Below are positions 1 through 9,389 of a stretch of 35,359 nucleotides of DNA, in pieces. The notes beneath the pieces were generated by a model. The model did no database searches. It was given only the letters and a program-made list of their open reading frames with translations, and was not told the DNA's origin. This DNA comes from Mycolicibacterium tusciae (GTDB taxonomy: Bacteria; Actinomycetota; Actinomycetes; Mycobacteriales; Mycobacteriaceae): assembly GCF_002086795.1 (NCBI RefSeq), contig NZ_MVIM01000028.1:1-35359 (forward strand), given 5' to 3'. Every line of letters begins with the position of its first letter. The stretch's first letter is position 1. A program made the translations under genes and the position numbers.

Positions 1-497
1 CCCCCACCCCCACCGCGGCCGTCGCCCCGCCGCCGGTGCTCAACGAGGGCGATGACTGCCCCGATTCGACGCTGGCCGTCAAGGGCATCACGAACCAGCC
101 GCAGTACGTCGTCGGCGATCAGCCGAAGTTCACGATGGTCGTCACGAACATCGGCCTGGTGGCGTGCAAGCGCGACGTGGGCGCCGCGGTGCTGGCCGCC
201 TACGTCTACACGCTGGAGAACGGCAGGCTGTGGTCGAACCTGGACTGCGCGCCATCGAACGAGACGCTGGTCAAAACGTTCCAGCCCGGCGAGCAGGTGA
301 CGACCGAAGTGACTTGGACCGGGATGGGCTCGGCACCGAACTGCCCGCTGCCGCGGCAACCCATCGGACCGGGCATGTACAACCTGGTGGTCCAGCTGGG
401 CAACCTGCGCTCGGCGGCGGTTCCGTTCGGCCTCGCCGCCCCCGCGCCTGCGCCGCCGCCCGGTGAGGCACCGCCGCCACCGCCCGCGGTGGGTTAG
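1..497 (+). CDS. Secreted/membrane protein, C-terminal part (Rv3587c-like), cut by left edge
   Basis: The frame is open from position 3 to a TAG at 495-497, so the true start lies outside the window; the first in-frame GTG (36) is unlikely to be the start because the frame before it encodes a Pro/Ala-rich linker. After the linker comes a compact beta-rich domain of about 110 residues with three cysteines, then a second proline-rich tail ending in a run of prolines. Proline-rich linkers on both sides of a small beta domain are typical of exported or cell-wall-associated mycobacterial proteins. Its position next to disA on the opposite strand matches Rv3587c of M. tuberculosis, described there as a conserved membrane protein of unknown function. 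Its stop overlaps the disA stop by four bases. Function unknown. Confidence 0.75.
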   Translation, partial: PTPTAAVAPPPVLNEGDDCPDSTLAVKGITNQPQYVVGDQPKFTMVVTNIGLVACKRDVGAAVLAAYVYTLENGRLWSNLDCAPSNETLVKTFQPGEQVTTEVTWTGMGSAPNCPLPRQPIGPGMYNLVVQLGNLRSAAVPFGLAAPAPAPPPGEAPPPPPAVG

Positions 498-1612
498 GCC
501 AGCCGGTCGGCGATCGTCGATTCGGCCAACTGCGACAACCCTTCTCGGATGTGGCGTGCCCACATCGATCCGATGCCCTCGACGTTCTGTAGATCGGTCG
601 CGCTCGCGGCCAGCAGTCCCTGCAGTGAGCCGAACGAGCGCACCAGCAGGTCGACGTGGGCGAACTGCAATCGCGGAATGCCCGCCATCGCACGGTAGCC
701 GCGCGAGCTCATCGCGGAATCCTGTGCCTCGGCGGTCGATGGGTAACCGAAAACCCTTGCCAGCGCAGTGAAATCGAGGAGCTCGTTGTCGGAGAGATGG
801 TCCAGCTCCTCCAACGTTGCGCTGACCTGAGCCGCGGTCGGTGGGTCCGGGTTGGCGTGGTAGTCGCGCACGATCAGCTCGCGCGCGGTCTCGTTGTCGC
901 CGACCAGCTCTTCCAGCTGCAGCTTGAGCTGACGTCCGTCGGTGCCGAGTTCGACCACGTCCGAATCGATTTCCAGGCTGATCCGTCGCACCATCTCCAG
1001 CCGCTGCACCAGCGTCATCACATCGCGCAGCGTGACGAAGTCCTCTATTTCAGCCGTCGACAGTTGCCTGCTGACCTCGTCGAGGCGGGCCTTGTAGCGC
1101 TCCAGCGTGTCGATGGTCTGGTTGGCGCGCGACAGGATGGTCGCCGAGTCGGGGATCACGTGGCGTTCGCCGGCCACGTAGACGGTCACGATGCTCATCG
1201 AGTGGCTCACCGAGATCACCGGGTAGCCCGTCTGGATGGCGGTGCGTTCCGCCGACCGGTGCCGGGTGCCGGACTCCTCGGTGGGGATCGACGGATCGGG
1301 CACCAGCTGGACGTTGGCCCGCAGGATTCGGCTGCCGTCGGTTGACAGCACCACGGCGCCGTCCATTTTGGACAGCTCGCGCAGTCGCGTCGGCGCGTAG
1401 CGGATGTCGAGCGAGAAACCGCCGTCGCAGATCGCCTCGACGCTGTCGTCGTAGCCGATGAGAATCAGCGCGCCGGTGCGGCCGCGCAGGATGCGCTCGA
1501 GCCCGTCGCGCAGCGCGGTCCCCGGGGCCAGTCGGGAAATGGTCTCGCGCATGGTTGGCCTCGCCAGCGGCACAACGGTCCGGCCGGACCTCCCACCAGG
1601 CTTGACAGCCAT
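494..1612 (-). CDS. disA: Diadenylate cyclase DisA (c-di-AMP synthase, DNA-integrity scanning)
   Basis: A 372-residue protein matching DisA along its length. It condenses two ATP into cyclic di-AMP. The N-terminal DAC domain carries the active-site DGA (residues 84-86) and GTRHRSAERT (115-124) motifs. A helical spine follows, then a C-terminal helix-hairpin-helix DNA-binding domain (about 310-365), which in studied members senses branched DNA. The ATG at 1612 is favoured because AGGAGGGG lies just upstream and overlaps the radA stop (TAGGAGGGG), indicating translational coupling. The M. tuberculosis protein is slightly shorter at the N terminus, so an inner ATG at residue 21 remains possible. 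The gene lies 10 bp downstream of radA; RadA is reported to bind DisA and restrain it in mycobacteria. The stop is shared with the convergent gene at the left edge. Confidence 0.96.
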   Translation of the reverse strand: MAVKPGGRSGRTVVPLARPTMRETISRLAPGTALRDGLERILRGRTGALILIGYDDSVEAICDGGFSLDIRYAPTRLRELSKMDGAVVLSTDGSRILRANVQLVPDPSIPTEESGTRHRSAERTAIQTGYPVISVSHSMSIVTVYVAGERHVIPDSATILSRANQTIDTLERYKARLDEVSRQLSTAEIEDFVTLRDVMTLVQRLEMVRRISLEIDSDVVELGTDGRQLKLQLEELVGDNETARELIVRDYHANPDPPTAAQVSATLEELDHLSDNELLDFTALARVFGYPSTAEAQDSAMSSRGYRAMAGIPRLQFAHVDLLVRSFGSLQGLLAASATDLQNVEGIGSMWARHIREGLSQLAESTIADRLA

Positions 1613-1622
1613 CGAACCCCTC

Positions 1623-3005
1623 CTACGACTGGCCGTTATTCTGCGCGATTTCTCGCAGCACCCGCAATGCCGAGCCGATGTTGTCGGCCGAAATCGCGCG
1701 CAGTCGGGCGGGCACCGCCGTCACGCCGGGAGGCACTACGGCCACGGTGAAGCCCAGCCGTGCGGCCTCGGCCAGCCGTCGATCCATACCGCTGACGCGG
1801 CGCAGATCGCCCGCCAGTCCGACCTCGCCGATCGCCACGGCCGAGGCGGGCATCGGCAGGTCCATGCACGACGACGCGATCGCCAGTGCCACCGCAAGAT
1901 CGGCGGAGGGATCAGTCAACCGCATGCCCCCAACCGTCGACAGATAGATGTCGTTGGCGCCGACAGGTAGCTTCGCCCGCTTCTCCAGCACCGCGGTGAT
2001 CATCGCTGCGCGCGACGAGTCGATACCGCTGACCGCGCGCCGCGGCGACCCGCTGGCCGGTGCTCCGATGAGCGCCTGTACCTCGCCGATGAGGGGGCGC
2101 TTACCGTCGAGCGTAACCGTGACGGCCGTCCCTGACACCGGCTGCGGCCGCTGATCCCGGAACAGCGCCGACGGATCCGATACACATTCGATTCCGTTGT
2201 CGTGCAACAGAAAACAGCCGACCTCGTCGGCCGCTCCGAAGCGGTTCTTGACGCCGCGAACCATGCGCAGCGACGACTGCCGGTCACCCTCGAAGTGCAG
2301 GACGACGTCGACGAGATGCTCCAGTGAGCGGGGCCCCGCGATTGCACCGTCCTTGGTGACGTGGCCGACGAGGATCATCGCCACTCCAGAGGTTTTGGCG
2401 GCCATCGTCAGCGTCGTGGTCACCGCGCGCACCTGGGTGACGCCACCCGTGACGCCCTCGGCTTCGGTCGTCGACATCGTCTGCACCGAGTCGACGATGA
2501 CCAGGCTGGGCTTCACTTCGTCGATGTGGCCGAGCACCATCTGCAGATCCGACTCGGCGGCCAGGAAGACCTCGTCGTGCGTGCAGCCGGTGCGCCCGGC
2601 CCGCATCCGGATCTGGCCGGCCGATTCCTCGCCGGACAGGTAGAGCGCGCGCTTTCCGCTCTCGGCCCACCTGTGCGCGACCTCCAGCAACAGGGTCGAC
2701 TTCCCGACTCCGGGTTCACCTGCCAGCAGCGTCACCGACCCGGGGACCACTCCGCCCCCGAGGACCCGGTCGAGTTCGGTGATTCCGGTAAGGATGTGCC
2801 GGGTGTGGCCGGGATCGATCGAGCTGATCGGTACCGCGGGCGAGGTCGGGGCGACCGCGCGCCGCATCGATGATCCGTTGACGGCGGCGAGCACCGCCAC
2901 CTCGTCAACCGTGCCCCAGGTGCCGCAGTCCGCGCACCGGCCGACCCACTTCGCTGTGATGTGGTGGCATTCGGAGCAGCGGTACTGCGAACGCGCTTTG
3001 GCCAC
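1623..3005 (-). CDS. radA: DNA repair protein RadA (Sms), RecA-like branch-migration ATPase
   Basis: A 460-residue protein with all RadA/Sms parts in order: an N-terminal zinc finger (Cys10, Cys13, Cys24, Cys27), Walker A GEPGVGKST (96-104), the RadA-specific KNRFG motif (253-257), and a C-terminal Lon-protease-like domain (about 350-450) that normally lacks the catalytic serine-lysine pair. The family drives branch migration of recombination intermediates with RecA. The start is GTG at 3005; the ribosome site is weak, but MAKARSQYRC aligns with the family N terminus. It is transcribed with disA 10 bp downstream, and lpqE lies 68 bp upstream in the same direction. RadA is known to interact with DisA in mycobacteria, so the pair links recombination to c-di-AMP signalling. 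Confidence 0.96.
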   Translation of the reverse strand: MAKARSQYRCSECHHITAKWVGRCADCGTWGTVDEVAVLAAVNGSSMRRAVAPTSPAVPISSIDPGHTRHILTGITELDRVLGGGVVPGSVTLLAGEPGVGKSTLLLEVAHRWAESGKRALYLSGEESAGQIRMRAGRTGCTHDEVFLAAESDLQMVLGHIDEVKPSLVIVDSVQTMSTTEAEGVTGGVTQVRAVTTTLTMAAKTSGVAMILVGHVTKDGAIAGPRSLEHLVDVVLHFEGDRQSSLRMVRGVKNRFGAADEVGCFLLHDNGIECVSDPSALFRDQRPQPVSGTAVTVTLDGKRPLIGEVQALIGAPASGSPRRAVSGIDSSRAAMITAVLEKRAKLPVGANDIYLSTVGGMRLTDPSADLAVALAIASSCMDLPMPASAVAIGEVGLAGDLRRVSGMDRRLAEAARLGFTVAVVPPGVTAVPARLRAISADNIGSALRVLREIAQNNGQS

Positions 3006-3035
3006 GACAAGACCGTAGCCGCACGGGCCGACAGA

Positions 3036-3067
3036 AACTCCGTGGTGAGCGGCCGTGTCGCGGAGTT
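3036..3067 (-). terminator. Inverted repeat between lpqE and radA, possible attenuator
   Basis: AACTCCG (3036-3042) and CGGAGTT (3061-3067) are perfect 7-base arms. A G-T and a G-C pair extend them inward, giving about nine pairs around a 14-base loop. On the minus strand this lies directly after the lpqE stop and before radA. The stem is followed by only a short T-rich run, so it is at best a weak intrinsic terminator or attenuator that could separate lpqE from radA-disA. Confidence 0.25.
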
Positions 3068-3073
3068 GTGCGG

Positions 3074-3637
3074 TCAGTGACCGCCGGAGCCGCCGCCCGA
3101 GTGGCCTGCGCTGCCGCCCTCTTCGCGCCGCGGGCTCTCACCGGCGGAAATAGGCACCGCAAAGGTGCCCTCGCCGCTCTTCTCGAACTTGAATGTGAAG
3201 TCGTACGTCAAGCCGTTGGTGATCGGCTTCGTCAGCTCCACCTTGGCTTCGGCCGCGTCGACCGTCTCGACGCTTTCGAGCGGAGTGATTTGCCCGTCGG
3301 GGGCGCCCACCACGAGGTTGCTCGTCGCAGGCAGGGTGGTGTCGCCGCTCAGCGTGACCGTCCCGACGTCGGACGTGATCGACACCAGCTTGTCGTTGAC
3401 GTCCGGCGAGTTGTTGGAGGCGACGAAGATCAGGTCGACCTCACGGCCCGGTTGGACGTAATCCGACGTCTGGTCGACCCGCAGGTGAGCGTTGCGCACC
3501 GCGATCTGCCCGATGTTCGCGCTGGTGCCGTTCACCGCCGGTTCCTGGGTGGCCGTCTGGGAGACCTGCCCGGCGCTGCAGCCGCTCAGGACGACGGTGG
3601 CTGCCAGTCCACAGGCGGCCAGTTTGAAGCGGTCCAC
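3074..3637 (-). CDS. lpqE: Lipoprotein LpqE
   Basis: A 187-residue predicted lipoprotein. The N terminus is a lipoprotein signal peptide ending in the lipobox LSGC, with Cys20 as the lipidated residue. The body is a copper-chaperone/PCu(A)C-like or immunoglobulin-like beta domain without obvious metal ligands, and the tail is Gly/Ser/His-rich. The GTG at 3637 is supported by AGGAGG five bases upstream. Position and sequence type match LpqE (Rv3584), whose role is not established. It is divergent from carD and upstream of radA-disA on the same strand; whether the three genes share a transcript is not shown. It should sit on the outer face of the membrane, exposed to the cell-wall space. Confidence 0.88.
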   Translation of the reverse strand: MDRFKLAACGLAATVVLSGCSAGQVSQTATQEPAVNGTSANIGQIAVRNAHLRVDQTSDYVQPGREVDLIFVASNNSPDVNDKLVSITSDVGTVTLSGDTTLPATSNLVVGAPDGQITPLESVETVDAAEAKVELTKPITNGLTYDFTFKFEKSGEGTFAVPISAGESPRREEGGSAGHSGGGSGGH

Positions 3638-3876
3638 ACGTGCCTCCTGCTCGACGGACTTTGGATTCGACTATGGACTGTAGTAGGTGGGCGTGGCGGG
3701 CGGTAGCTGAGGGCCGACGGACGGTCTCCAGATTTCTCGATGGCAGCAGCGTGTCGCACATATTCATCCGCCTGTCAACCCCTAGTCTCGACCCGGAGTG
3801 CCCCTGACCTGCACCGTTGATCCACGCCTGTCTGGACCCCGTGCTAACATTGGGTTGTGAAAGGGGCTCTAATCTG
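3638..3876. promoter_or_regulatory. Divergent lpqE/carD promoter region
   Basis: The 239-bp gap between the lpqE start and the carD ATG must hold both promoters. For carD, a TAACAT hexamer at 3845-3850 is a plausible -10 element 26 bases before the ATG; TTGATC at 3817-3822 is the nearest -35-like hexamer, but its 22-base spacing is too long to be convincing. A carD ribosome site (AAAGGGG) lies at 3860-3865. On the minus strand, AGGAGG in front of lpqE is clear but no strong -10 element stands out. No inverted repeat was recognised. Confidence 0.4.
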
Positions 3877-4365
3877 ATGATTTTCAAGGTCGGAGACACC
3901 GTCGTCTATCCACACCACGGCGCCGCGCTGATCGAAGCGATCGAAACCCGGACCATCAAAGGCGAACAGAAGGAATACCTCGTCTTGAAGGTCGCCCAGG
4001 GCGATCTCACCGTTCGAGTCCCAGCGGAGAATGCCGAATACGTGGGCGTGCGAGACGTCGTCGGGCAAGAAGGTCTCGACAAGGTTTTCCAGGTGCTCCG
4101 TGCGCCGCATACCGAGGAGCCGACCAACTGGTCGCGCCGCTACAAGGCCAATCTCGAGAAGCTGGCCTCCGGCGACGTGAACAAGGTCGCCGAGGTGGTC
4201 CGCGACCTGTGGCGTCGCGATCAGGAGCGTGGCCTGTCCGCCGGCGAGAAGCGGATGCTGGCCAAGGCGCGTCAGATCCTCGTCGGTGAGCTCGCGCTTG
4301 CGGAGAACACCGATGACGAGAAGGCCGCGACCATTCTCGACGAGGCACTTGCTGCCGCCTCCTGA
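3877..4365 (+). CDS. carD: RNA polymerase-binding transcription factor CarD
   Basis: A 162-residue protein, the exact length of mycobacterial CarD and nearly the same sequence as I remember for M. tuberculosis. It binds the RNA polymerase beta subunit and the upstream edge of the transcription bubble, stabilising open complexes at rRNA and most other promoters; it is essential in studied mycobacteria. The N-terminal Tudor-like polymerase-interacting domain has Arg25 and Arg47, and the C-terminal helical DNA-binding domain has the wedge residue Trp85. The frame stays open 60 bases upstream, but the ATG at 3877 (MIFKVGD) is the family start and is preceded by AAAGGGG. In other mycobacteria ispD and ispF follow; here ispF follows after 41 bases and ispD is missing. 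Confidence 0.97.
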   Translation: MIFKVGDTVVYPHHGAALIEAIETRTIKGEQKEYLVLKVAQGDLTVRVPAENAEYVGVRDVVGQEGLDKVFQVLRAPHTEEPTNWSRRYKANLEKLASGDVNKVAEVVRDLWRRDQERGLSAGEKRMLAKARQILVGELALAENTDDEKAATILDEALAAAS

Positions 4366-4406
4366 AGGCCCGTGACGAGGGCGATGAGCCGCTTGCGCGA
4401 AGAGCA

Positions 4407-4883
4407 GTGACTCTGCCCAGAGTCGGGCTCGGTACCGACGTACACCCGATCGAGACCGGTAGGCCGTGCTGGCTGCTGTGCCTGTCGTTCGCTGACGCCG
4501 ACGGCTGCGCCGGACATTCCGACGGCGACGTCGCCGCACATGCGTTGTGCGACGCGTTGCTTTCCGCTGCCGGCCTCGGCGATCTCGGCGAGGTTTTCGG
4601 CACGGGCCGCCCCGAATGGCGCGGCGTCAGCGGTGCGGACATGTTGCGCCACGTACACGGTCTACTGGTGGCCGAGGGTTACCGCGTCGGCAACGCCGCC
4701 GTTCAGGTCATCGGCAATCGGCCCAAGGTGGGTCCGCGTCGGGCCGAGGCCCAGAAGTTGCTGTCCCAACTCATCGATGCCCCGGTGTCGGTATCGGCGA
4801 CCACGACAGACGGTCTGGGTCTGACCGGCCGGGGCGAAGGTTTGGCCGCGATCGCGACCGCACTGGTCATTCCGCCCGAATAA
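4407..4883 (+). CDS. ispF: 2-C-methyl-D-erythritol 2,4-cyclodiphosphate synthase IspF
   Basis: A 158-residue cytoplasmic enzyme of the MEP isoprenoid pathway that cyclises CDP-ME 2-phosphate, releasing CMP. The divalent metal site is visible as Asp11 and His13 in GTDVHPI and His45 in the AGHSDGDVAAH stretch. The C-terminal SATTTDGLGLTGRGEG motif supplies substrate contacts. The start is GTG at 4407, preceded by GAAGAG. Length and sequence agree with mycobacterial IspF, so it is not the bifunctional IspDF fusion found in some bacteria. The usual partner ispD is absent from its normal place upstream. cysS follows 20 bp downstream, then rlmB, so these are probably one transcript. Confidence 0.96.
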   Translation: MTLPRVGLGTDVHPIETGRPCWLLCLSFADADGCAGHSDGDVAAHALCDALLSAAGLGDLGEVFGTGRPEWRGVSGADMLRHVHGLLVAEGYRVGNAAVQVIGNRPKVGPRRAEAQKLLSQLIDAPVSVSATTTDGLGLTGRGEGLAAIATALVIPPE

Positions 4884-4903
4884 GCCCGGTAAGCTGGCCC
4901 GTC

Positions 4904-6304
4904 GTGACCGACCTGCGGCTATACGACACGATGACGGGCGCCGTCCGCGCCTTCGTGCCGGTGCGCGAAGGCCGCGTGTCGATCTATCTCTGCGGCGCGA
5001 CGGTGCAGGGTCTGCCTCATATCGGGCACGTTCGCAGTGGGGTGGCGTTCGACGTCCTGCGTCGTTGGCTGATGGCGAAGGGTTACGACGTCGCGTTCAT
5101 CCGCAACGTCACCGACATCGACGACAAAATCCTCAACAAGGCCGCCGATGCGGGCAGGCCGTGGTGGGAATGGGCCGCCACCTATGAGCGCGCGTTCTCG
5201 GCCGCCTACGACGCTCTGGGCGTCCTTCCGCCGTCGGCTGAGCCGCGGGCCACCGGGCACATCACACAGATCATCGAGCTGATCGAGCGCCTGATCGATC
5301 GTGGCCACGCCTATGTCGGTGGCGGAGACGTCTACTTCAACGTGCTCAGCCTGGCCGACTACGGGAAGCTGTCGGGCCACCGAATCGATGACGTACATCA
5401 GGGCGAAGGCGTTGCCACCGGCAAGCGCGACGAGCGCGACTTCACGCTGTGGAAGGGCGCGAAACCGGGTGAACCGTCGTGGCCGACGCCGTGGGGACGC
5501 GGCCGTCCGGGCTGGCACACCGAGTGCGTAGCAATGTGCGAGGCCTACCTGGGCGCCGAATTCGATATCCATGCCGGCGGTATGGACCTGGTGTTCCCGC
5601 ATCACGAAAACGAGATCGCGCAGGCCGAGGCCGCCGGTGATCCGTTCGCCCGGTTCTGGCTGCACAACGGCTGGGTGACCATGGGCGGCGAGAAGATGAG
5701 CAAGTCGCTGGGCAACGTGTTGGCGATACCGGCTGTGTTGCAACGGGTTCGGGCTGCCGAACTGCGGTACTACCTGGGCAGCGCGCACTACCGGTCGATG
5801 CTGGAGTTCTCCGAGACGGCGCTGCAGGACGCCGCGAAGGCCTACACCGGAATCGAGGATTTCCTGCACCGCGTGCGCACCCGGGTCGGCGCCGTGGTGC
5901 CGGGCGAGTGGACACCGAAGTTCGCGGCGGCCCTGGACGACGACCTCGCGGTGCCGATGGCGCTGGCCGAAATCCACGCCGCGCGCGCTGAGGGAAACCG
6001 GGCATTGGACGCCGGCGACCACGAAGCGGCGCTGACACAGGCGATGTCGATCCGAACGATGATGGGCATCCTCGGCGCCGATCCGCTCGACGAGCGCTGG
6101 GAGTCCAAGGACGAGACCTCGGCCGCGCTGGCCGCGGTCGATGTGCTGGTGCAGGCCGAGGTGCAGCGCCGCGCTGATGCCAGGGACAGACGCGACTGGG
6201 CCGAGGCCGACGCCATCCGCGACCGTCTCAAGGCGGCCGGGATCGAGGTCACCGACACCGGTGACGGACCGCAATGGACACTGCTGGACGGTTACACAAA
6301 GTAA
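4904..6304 (+). CDS. cysS: Cysteinyl-tRNA synthetase
   Basis: A 466-residue class I aminoacyl-tRNA synthetase that charges tRNA-Cys. Visible motifs are the zinc ligand Cys30 in YLCGATVQG, the HIGH-type signature PHIGH (38-42), further zinc ligands in the GWHTEC and GGMDLVFPHHENE regions, and KMSKS (264-268). The closest relative is the canonical CysS1 rather than the mycothiol enzyme MshC, which lacks the long C-terminal anticodon-binding part. The frame is open far upstream through ispF, but the GTG at 4904 (VTDLRLYDT) matches the family N terminus and follows ispF by 20 bases. Its TAA is directly followed by the rlmB ATG, a sign of tight coupling. Confidence 0.96.
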   Translation: MTDLRLYDTMTGAVRAFVPVREGRVSIYLCGATVQGLPHIGHVRSGVAFDVLRRWLMAKGYDVAFIRNVTDIDDKILNKAADAGRPWWEWAATYERAFSAAYDALGVLPPSAEPRATGHITQIIELIERLIDRGHAYVGGGDVYFNVLSLADYGKLSGHRIDDVHQGEGVATGKRDERDFTLWKGAKPGEPSWPTPWGRGRPGWHTECVAMCEAYLGAEFDIHAGGMDLVFPHHENEIAQAEAAGDPFARFWLHNGWVTMGGEKMSKSLGNVLAIPAVLQRVRAAELRYYLGSAHYRSMLEFSETALQDAAKAYTGIEDFLHRVRTRVGAVVPGEWTPKFAAALDDDLAVPMALAEIHAARAEGNRALDAGDHEAALTQAMSIRTMMGILGADPLDERWESKDETSAALAAVDVLVQAEVQRRADARDRRDWAEADAIRDRLKAAGIEVTDTGDGPQWTLLDGYTK

Positions 6305-7246
6305 ATGGCTGGAAACTCCAAACGCCGCGGCGCGATTCGCAAGCCGGGCACCAAGAAGGGGCCGACCGTCGGATCGGGCGGTGTGCGCCGCCGTGGCCTC
6401 GAGGGCAGGGGAGCGACTCCGGCCGCCAAGGACCGGGTCAATCATCCCGCGGCCAAACGCGCCGCCAAGGCGGCCAGAAAGCAGCAGGGCCGGCAACGCA
6501 AAACCGACGACGTCGAATTGGTGCTCGGGCGCAATCCCGTCGTGGAATGCCTGCGCGCGGGAGTGCCTGCCACCGCGCTCTACGTCGCCCTCGGCGCGGA
6601 ATCCGATGAACGACTGACCGAATCGGTAACCCGGGCAGCCGATTCCGGCATCGCGATCCTCGAGGTGCCCCGGACCGACCTGGACCGGATGAGCACCAAC
6701 GGGCTGCATCAGGGCATCGCGTTGCAGGTGCCGCCCTATGACTACGCGCATCCCGACGACCTGGTGAAGTCGGCGACGAGCGACGTGACGCCCGCACTGC
6801 TCGTCGCCCTGGACAACATCTCCGACCCGCGCAACCTCGGCGCGATCGTGCGGTCGGTGTCCGCATTCGGCGGTCACGGGGTGCTGATTCCCCAGCGCCG
6901 ATCGGCGTCGGTGACCGCGGTCGCATGGCGCACCAGTGCCGGTGCGGCGGCGCGACTTCCGGTGGCACGGGCGACGAATCTCAATCGCACGCTGAAGGAT
7001 TGGGCCAACAGGGGACTGCAGGTGGTGGGTCTGGACGCCGACGGTGACATCACGGTCGACGAGCTGGACGGCGCCGGTCCGATCCTGGTCGTCGTCGGAT
7101 CCGAGGGCAAGGGACTGTCGCGGCTGGTCCGGGAGAACTGCGACACCATCGTGTCGATCCCGATGGCCGGTCCGACGGAATCGCTGAACGCCTCGGTGGC
7201 CGCCGGCGTGGTGCTCGCCGAAATCGCCCGCCAGCGCCGCAGCTAG
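6305..7246 (+). CDS. rlmB: SpoU-family 23S rRNA 2'-O-methyltransferase, RlmB-like
   Basis: A 313-residue methyltransferase of the SPOUT superfamily, expected to transfer methyl from SAM to the 2'-OH of a guanosine in 23S rRNA. A basic, disordered N-terminal tail (about 1-70, rich in Lys, Arg and Gly) precedes an L30e-like substrate domain (about 72-150) and the knotted catalytic domain. The three SpoU motifs are visible: DNISDPRNLGAIVR, VVVGSEGKGLSR and SIPMAGPTESLNASVA. The ATG starts at the base after the cysS stop. It corresponds to Rv3579c (tsnR) in M. tuberculosis; the resistance-type name is historical and RlmB activity is more likely. The stop is shared with the convergent SGNH hydrolase gene. 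Confidence 0.92.
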   Translation: MAGNSKRRGAIRKPGTKKGPTVGSGGVRRRGLEGRGATPAAKDRVNHPAAKRAAKAARKQQGRQRKTDDVELVLGRNPVVECLRAGVPATALYVALGAESDERLTESVTRAADSGIAILEVPRTDLDRMSTNGLHQGIALQVPPYDYAHPDDLVKSATSDVTPALLVALDNISDPRNLGAIVRSVSAFGGHGVLIPQRRSASVTAVAWRTSAGAAARLPVARATNLNRTLKDWANRGLQVVGLDADGDITVDELDGAGPILVVVGSEGKGLSRLVRENCDTIVSIPMAGPTESLNASVAAGVVLAEIARQRRS

Positions 7247-8043
7247 TACGCGGGCTGCAGAATCTCGACGAGCCCAGGCAATTTCGGTTCTATACCGGCA
7301 CCTGGCGTCACGCGCCGTAGCCGCCGCGCCACCCACGGCGCAGCGAATGCTGTCGCCCATCGCAGGTTCTGCCACCAGCTGTGTACCGGAGGCGACGACG
7401 CCAGGGCGGCTGAGCGCGACGTGAGGGTGTGCGGCATCGTGAGTGTGTCGAGGACTTTGGCGGCCATGCGCTCATGCCCGAGTGGGGACAGGTGAATGCG
7501 GTCGCCCGCCCACAGCCGCGGATCCCGAAATTCGGTGAACCGCCAGAAGTCCACGAGCTGAACACCGATGTCGTCGACGACGGTGCGCAGCAACTCGTTG
7601 TAGATCGCGGCACGGCCCCGCAACCGGCGGAACAGCGGCACCGTGCCGAGATCGGCCGCGGTGAACGTCAGCACTACGGCACCCGTCTGCTGCAGCGTCT
7701 TCAATGCGTCGGCATAGCGCGCCATCATGGCGTCGATGTTGTTGCGCACCAACAGCAGATCATTCATCCCGGCGTATACCGTCACGATATCGGGCTCGAG
7801 CATGACGGCGGTCTGGATCTGCTCGGCGAGTATCTCGTCCATGGTGCGCCCGCGCACCGCCAGGTTGGCGTACCGCATGTGCGGGTTGTGCTGTCCGAGC
7901 ACTTCTGCGACGCGATCGGCCCAGCCGCGCAGACCGTTCGGACAGTCTGGGTGGGGGTCGCCGATACCTTCGGTGAATGAGTCACCGAGCGCGACGTACC
8001 TGCTGAACACCGCCGGCCGAGCCGGCAGTCGGGACACAGCCAT
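7243..8043 (-). CDS. SGNH/GDSL-family hydrolase
   Basis: About 266 residues. The SGNH blocks are clear: block I GDSFTEG with nucleophile Ser22, block III GMND, and block V DRIHLSPLGH with the Asp-His pair. Such enzymes are esterases, acetyl-esterases or lipases; the substrate cannot be read from sequence. No signal peptide is apparent with the chosen start, so it is probably cytoplasmic. The chosen ATG at 8043 places the GDS motif about 20 residues in, as in relatives; the frame is open to 8121 with an alternative ATG at 8109. No strong ribosome site is seen at either. It lies between rlmB and the ArsB-like gene, where M. tuberculosis as I recall has none, and is likely a lineage-specific insertion. 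It follows the permease gene by about 100 bp. Confidence 0.85.
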   Translation of the reverse strand: MAVSRLPARPAVFSRYVALGDSFTEGIGDPHPDCPNGLRGWADRVAEVLGQHNPHMRYANLAVRGRTMDEILAEQIQTAVMLEPDIVTVYAGMNDLLLVRNNIDAMMARYADALKTLQQTGAVVLTFTAADLGTVPLFRRLRGRAAIYNELLRTVVDDIGVQLVDFWRFTEFRDPRLWAGDRIHLSPLGHERMAAKVLDTLTMPHTLTSRSAALASSPPVHSWWQNLRWATAFAAPWVARRLRRVTPGAGIEPKLPGLVEILQPAY

Positions 8044-8147
8044 AGCATCAATCTGGCCGATACTAAGGCGACGCGCACCCCGCAGCGCCGCCGGTGGCTC
8101 AATCGACATGCGTTGTCCCACTGTCGTTTGAGCGCAGGTAACCGGGC

Positions 8148-9379
<1,232 letters not shown>

Positions 9380-9389
<10 letters not shown>

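Noticed and set aside
3817..3876. An N-terminal extension of CarD by 20 residues.
   Set aside because: CarD proteins begin at MIFKVGD; a ribosome site precedes that ATG, and the extension covers the promoter.
4919..7375. An 818-codon open frame on the minus strand opposite cysS and rlmB.
   Set aside because: It lies entirely against two well-recognised genes, has an Arg/Gly/His-rich composition typical of a shadow frame in high-GC DNA, and shows no domain.
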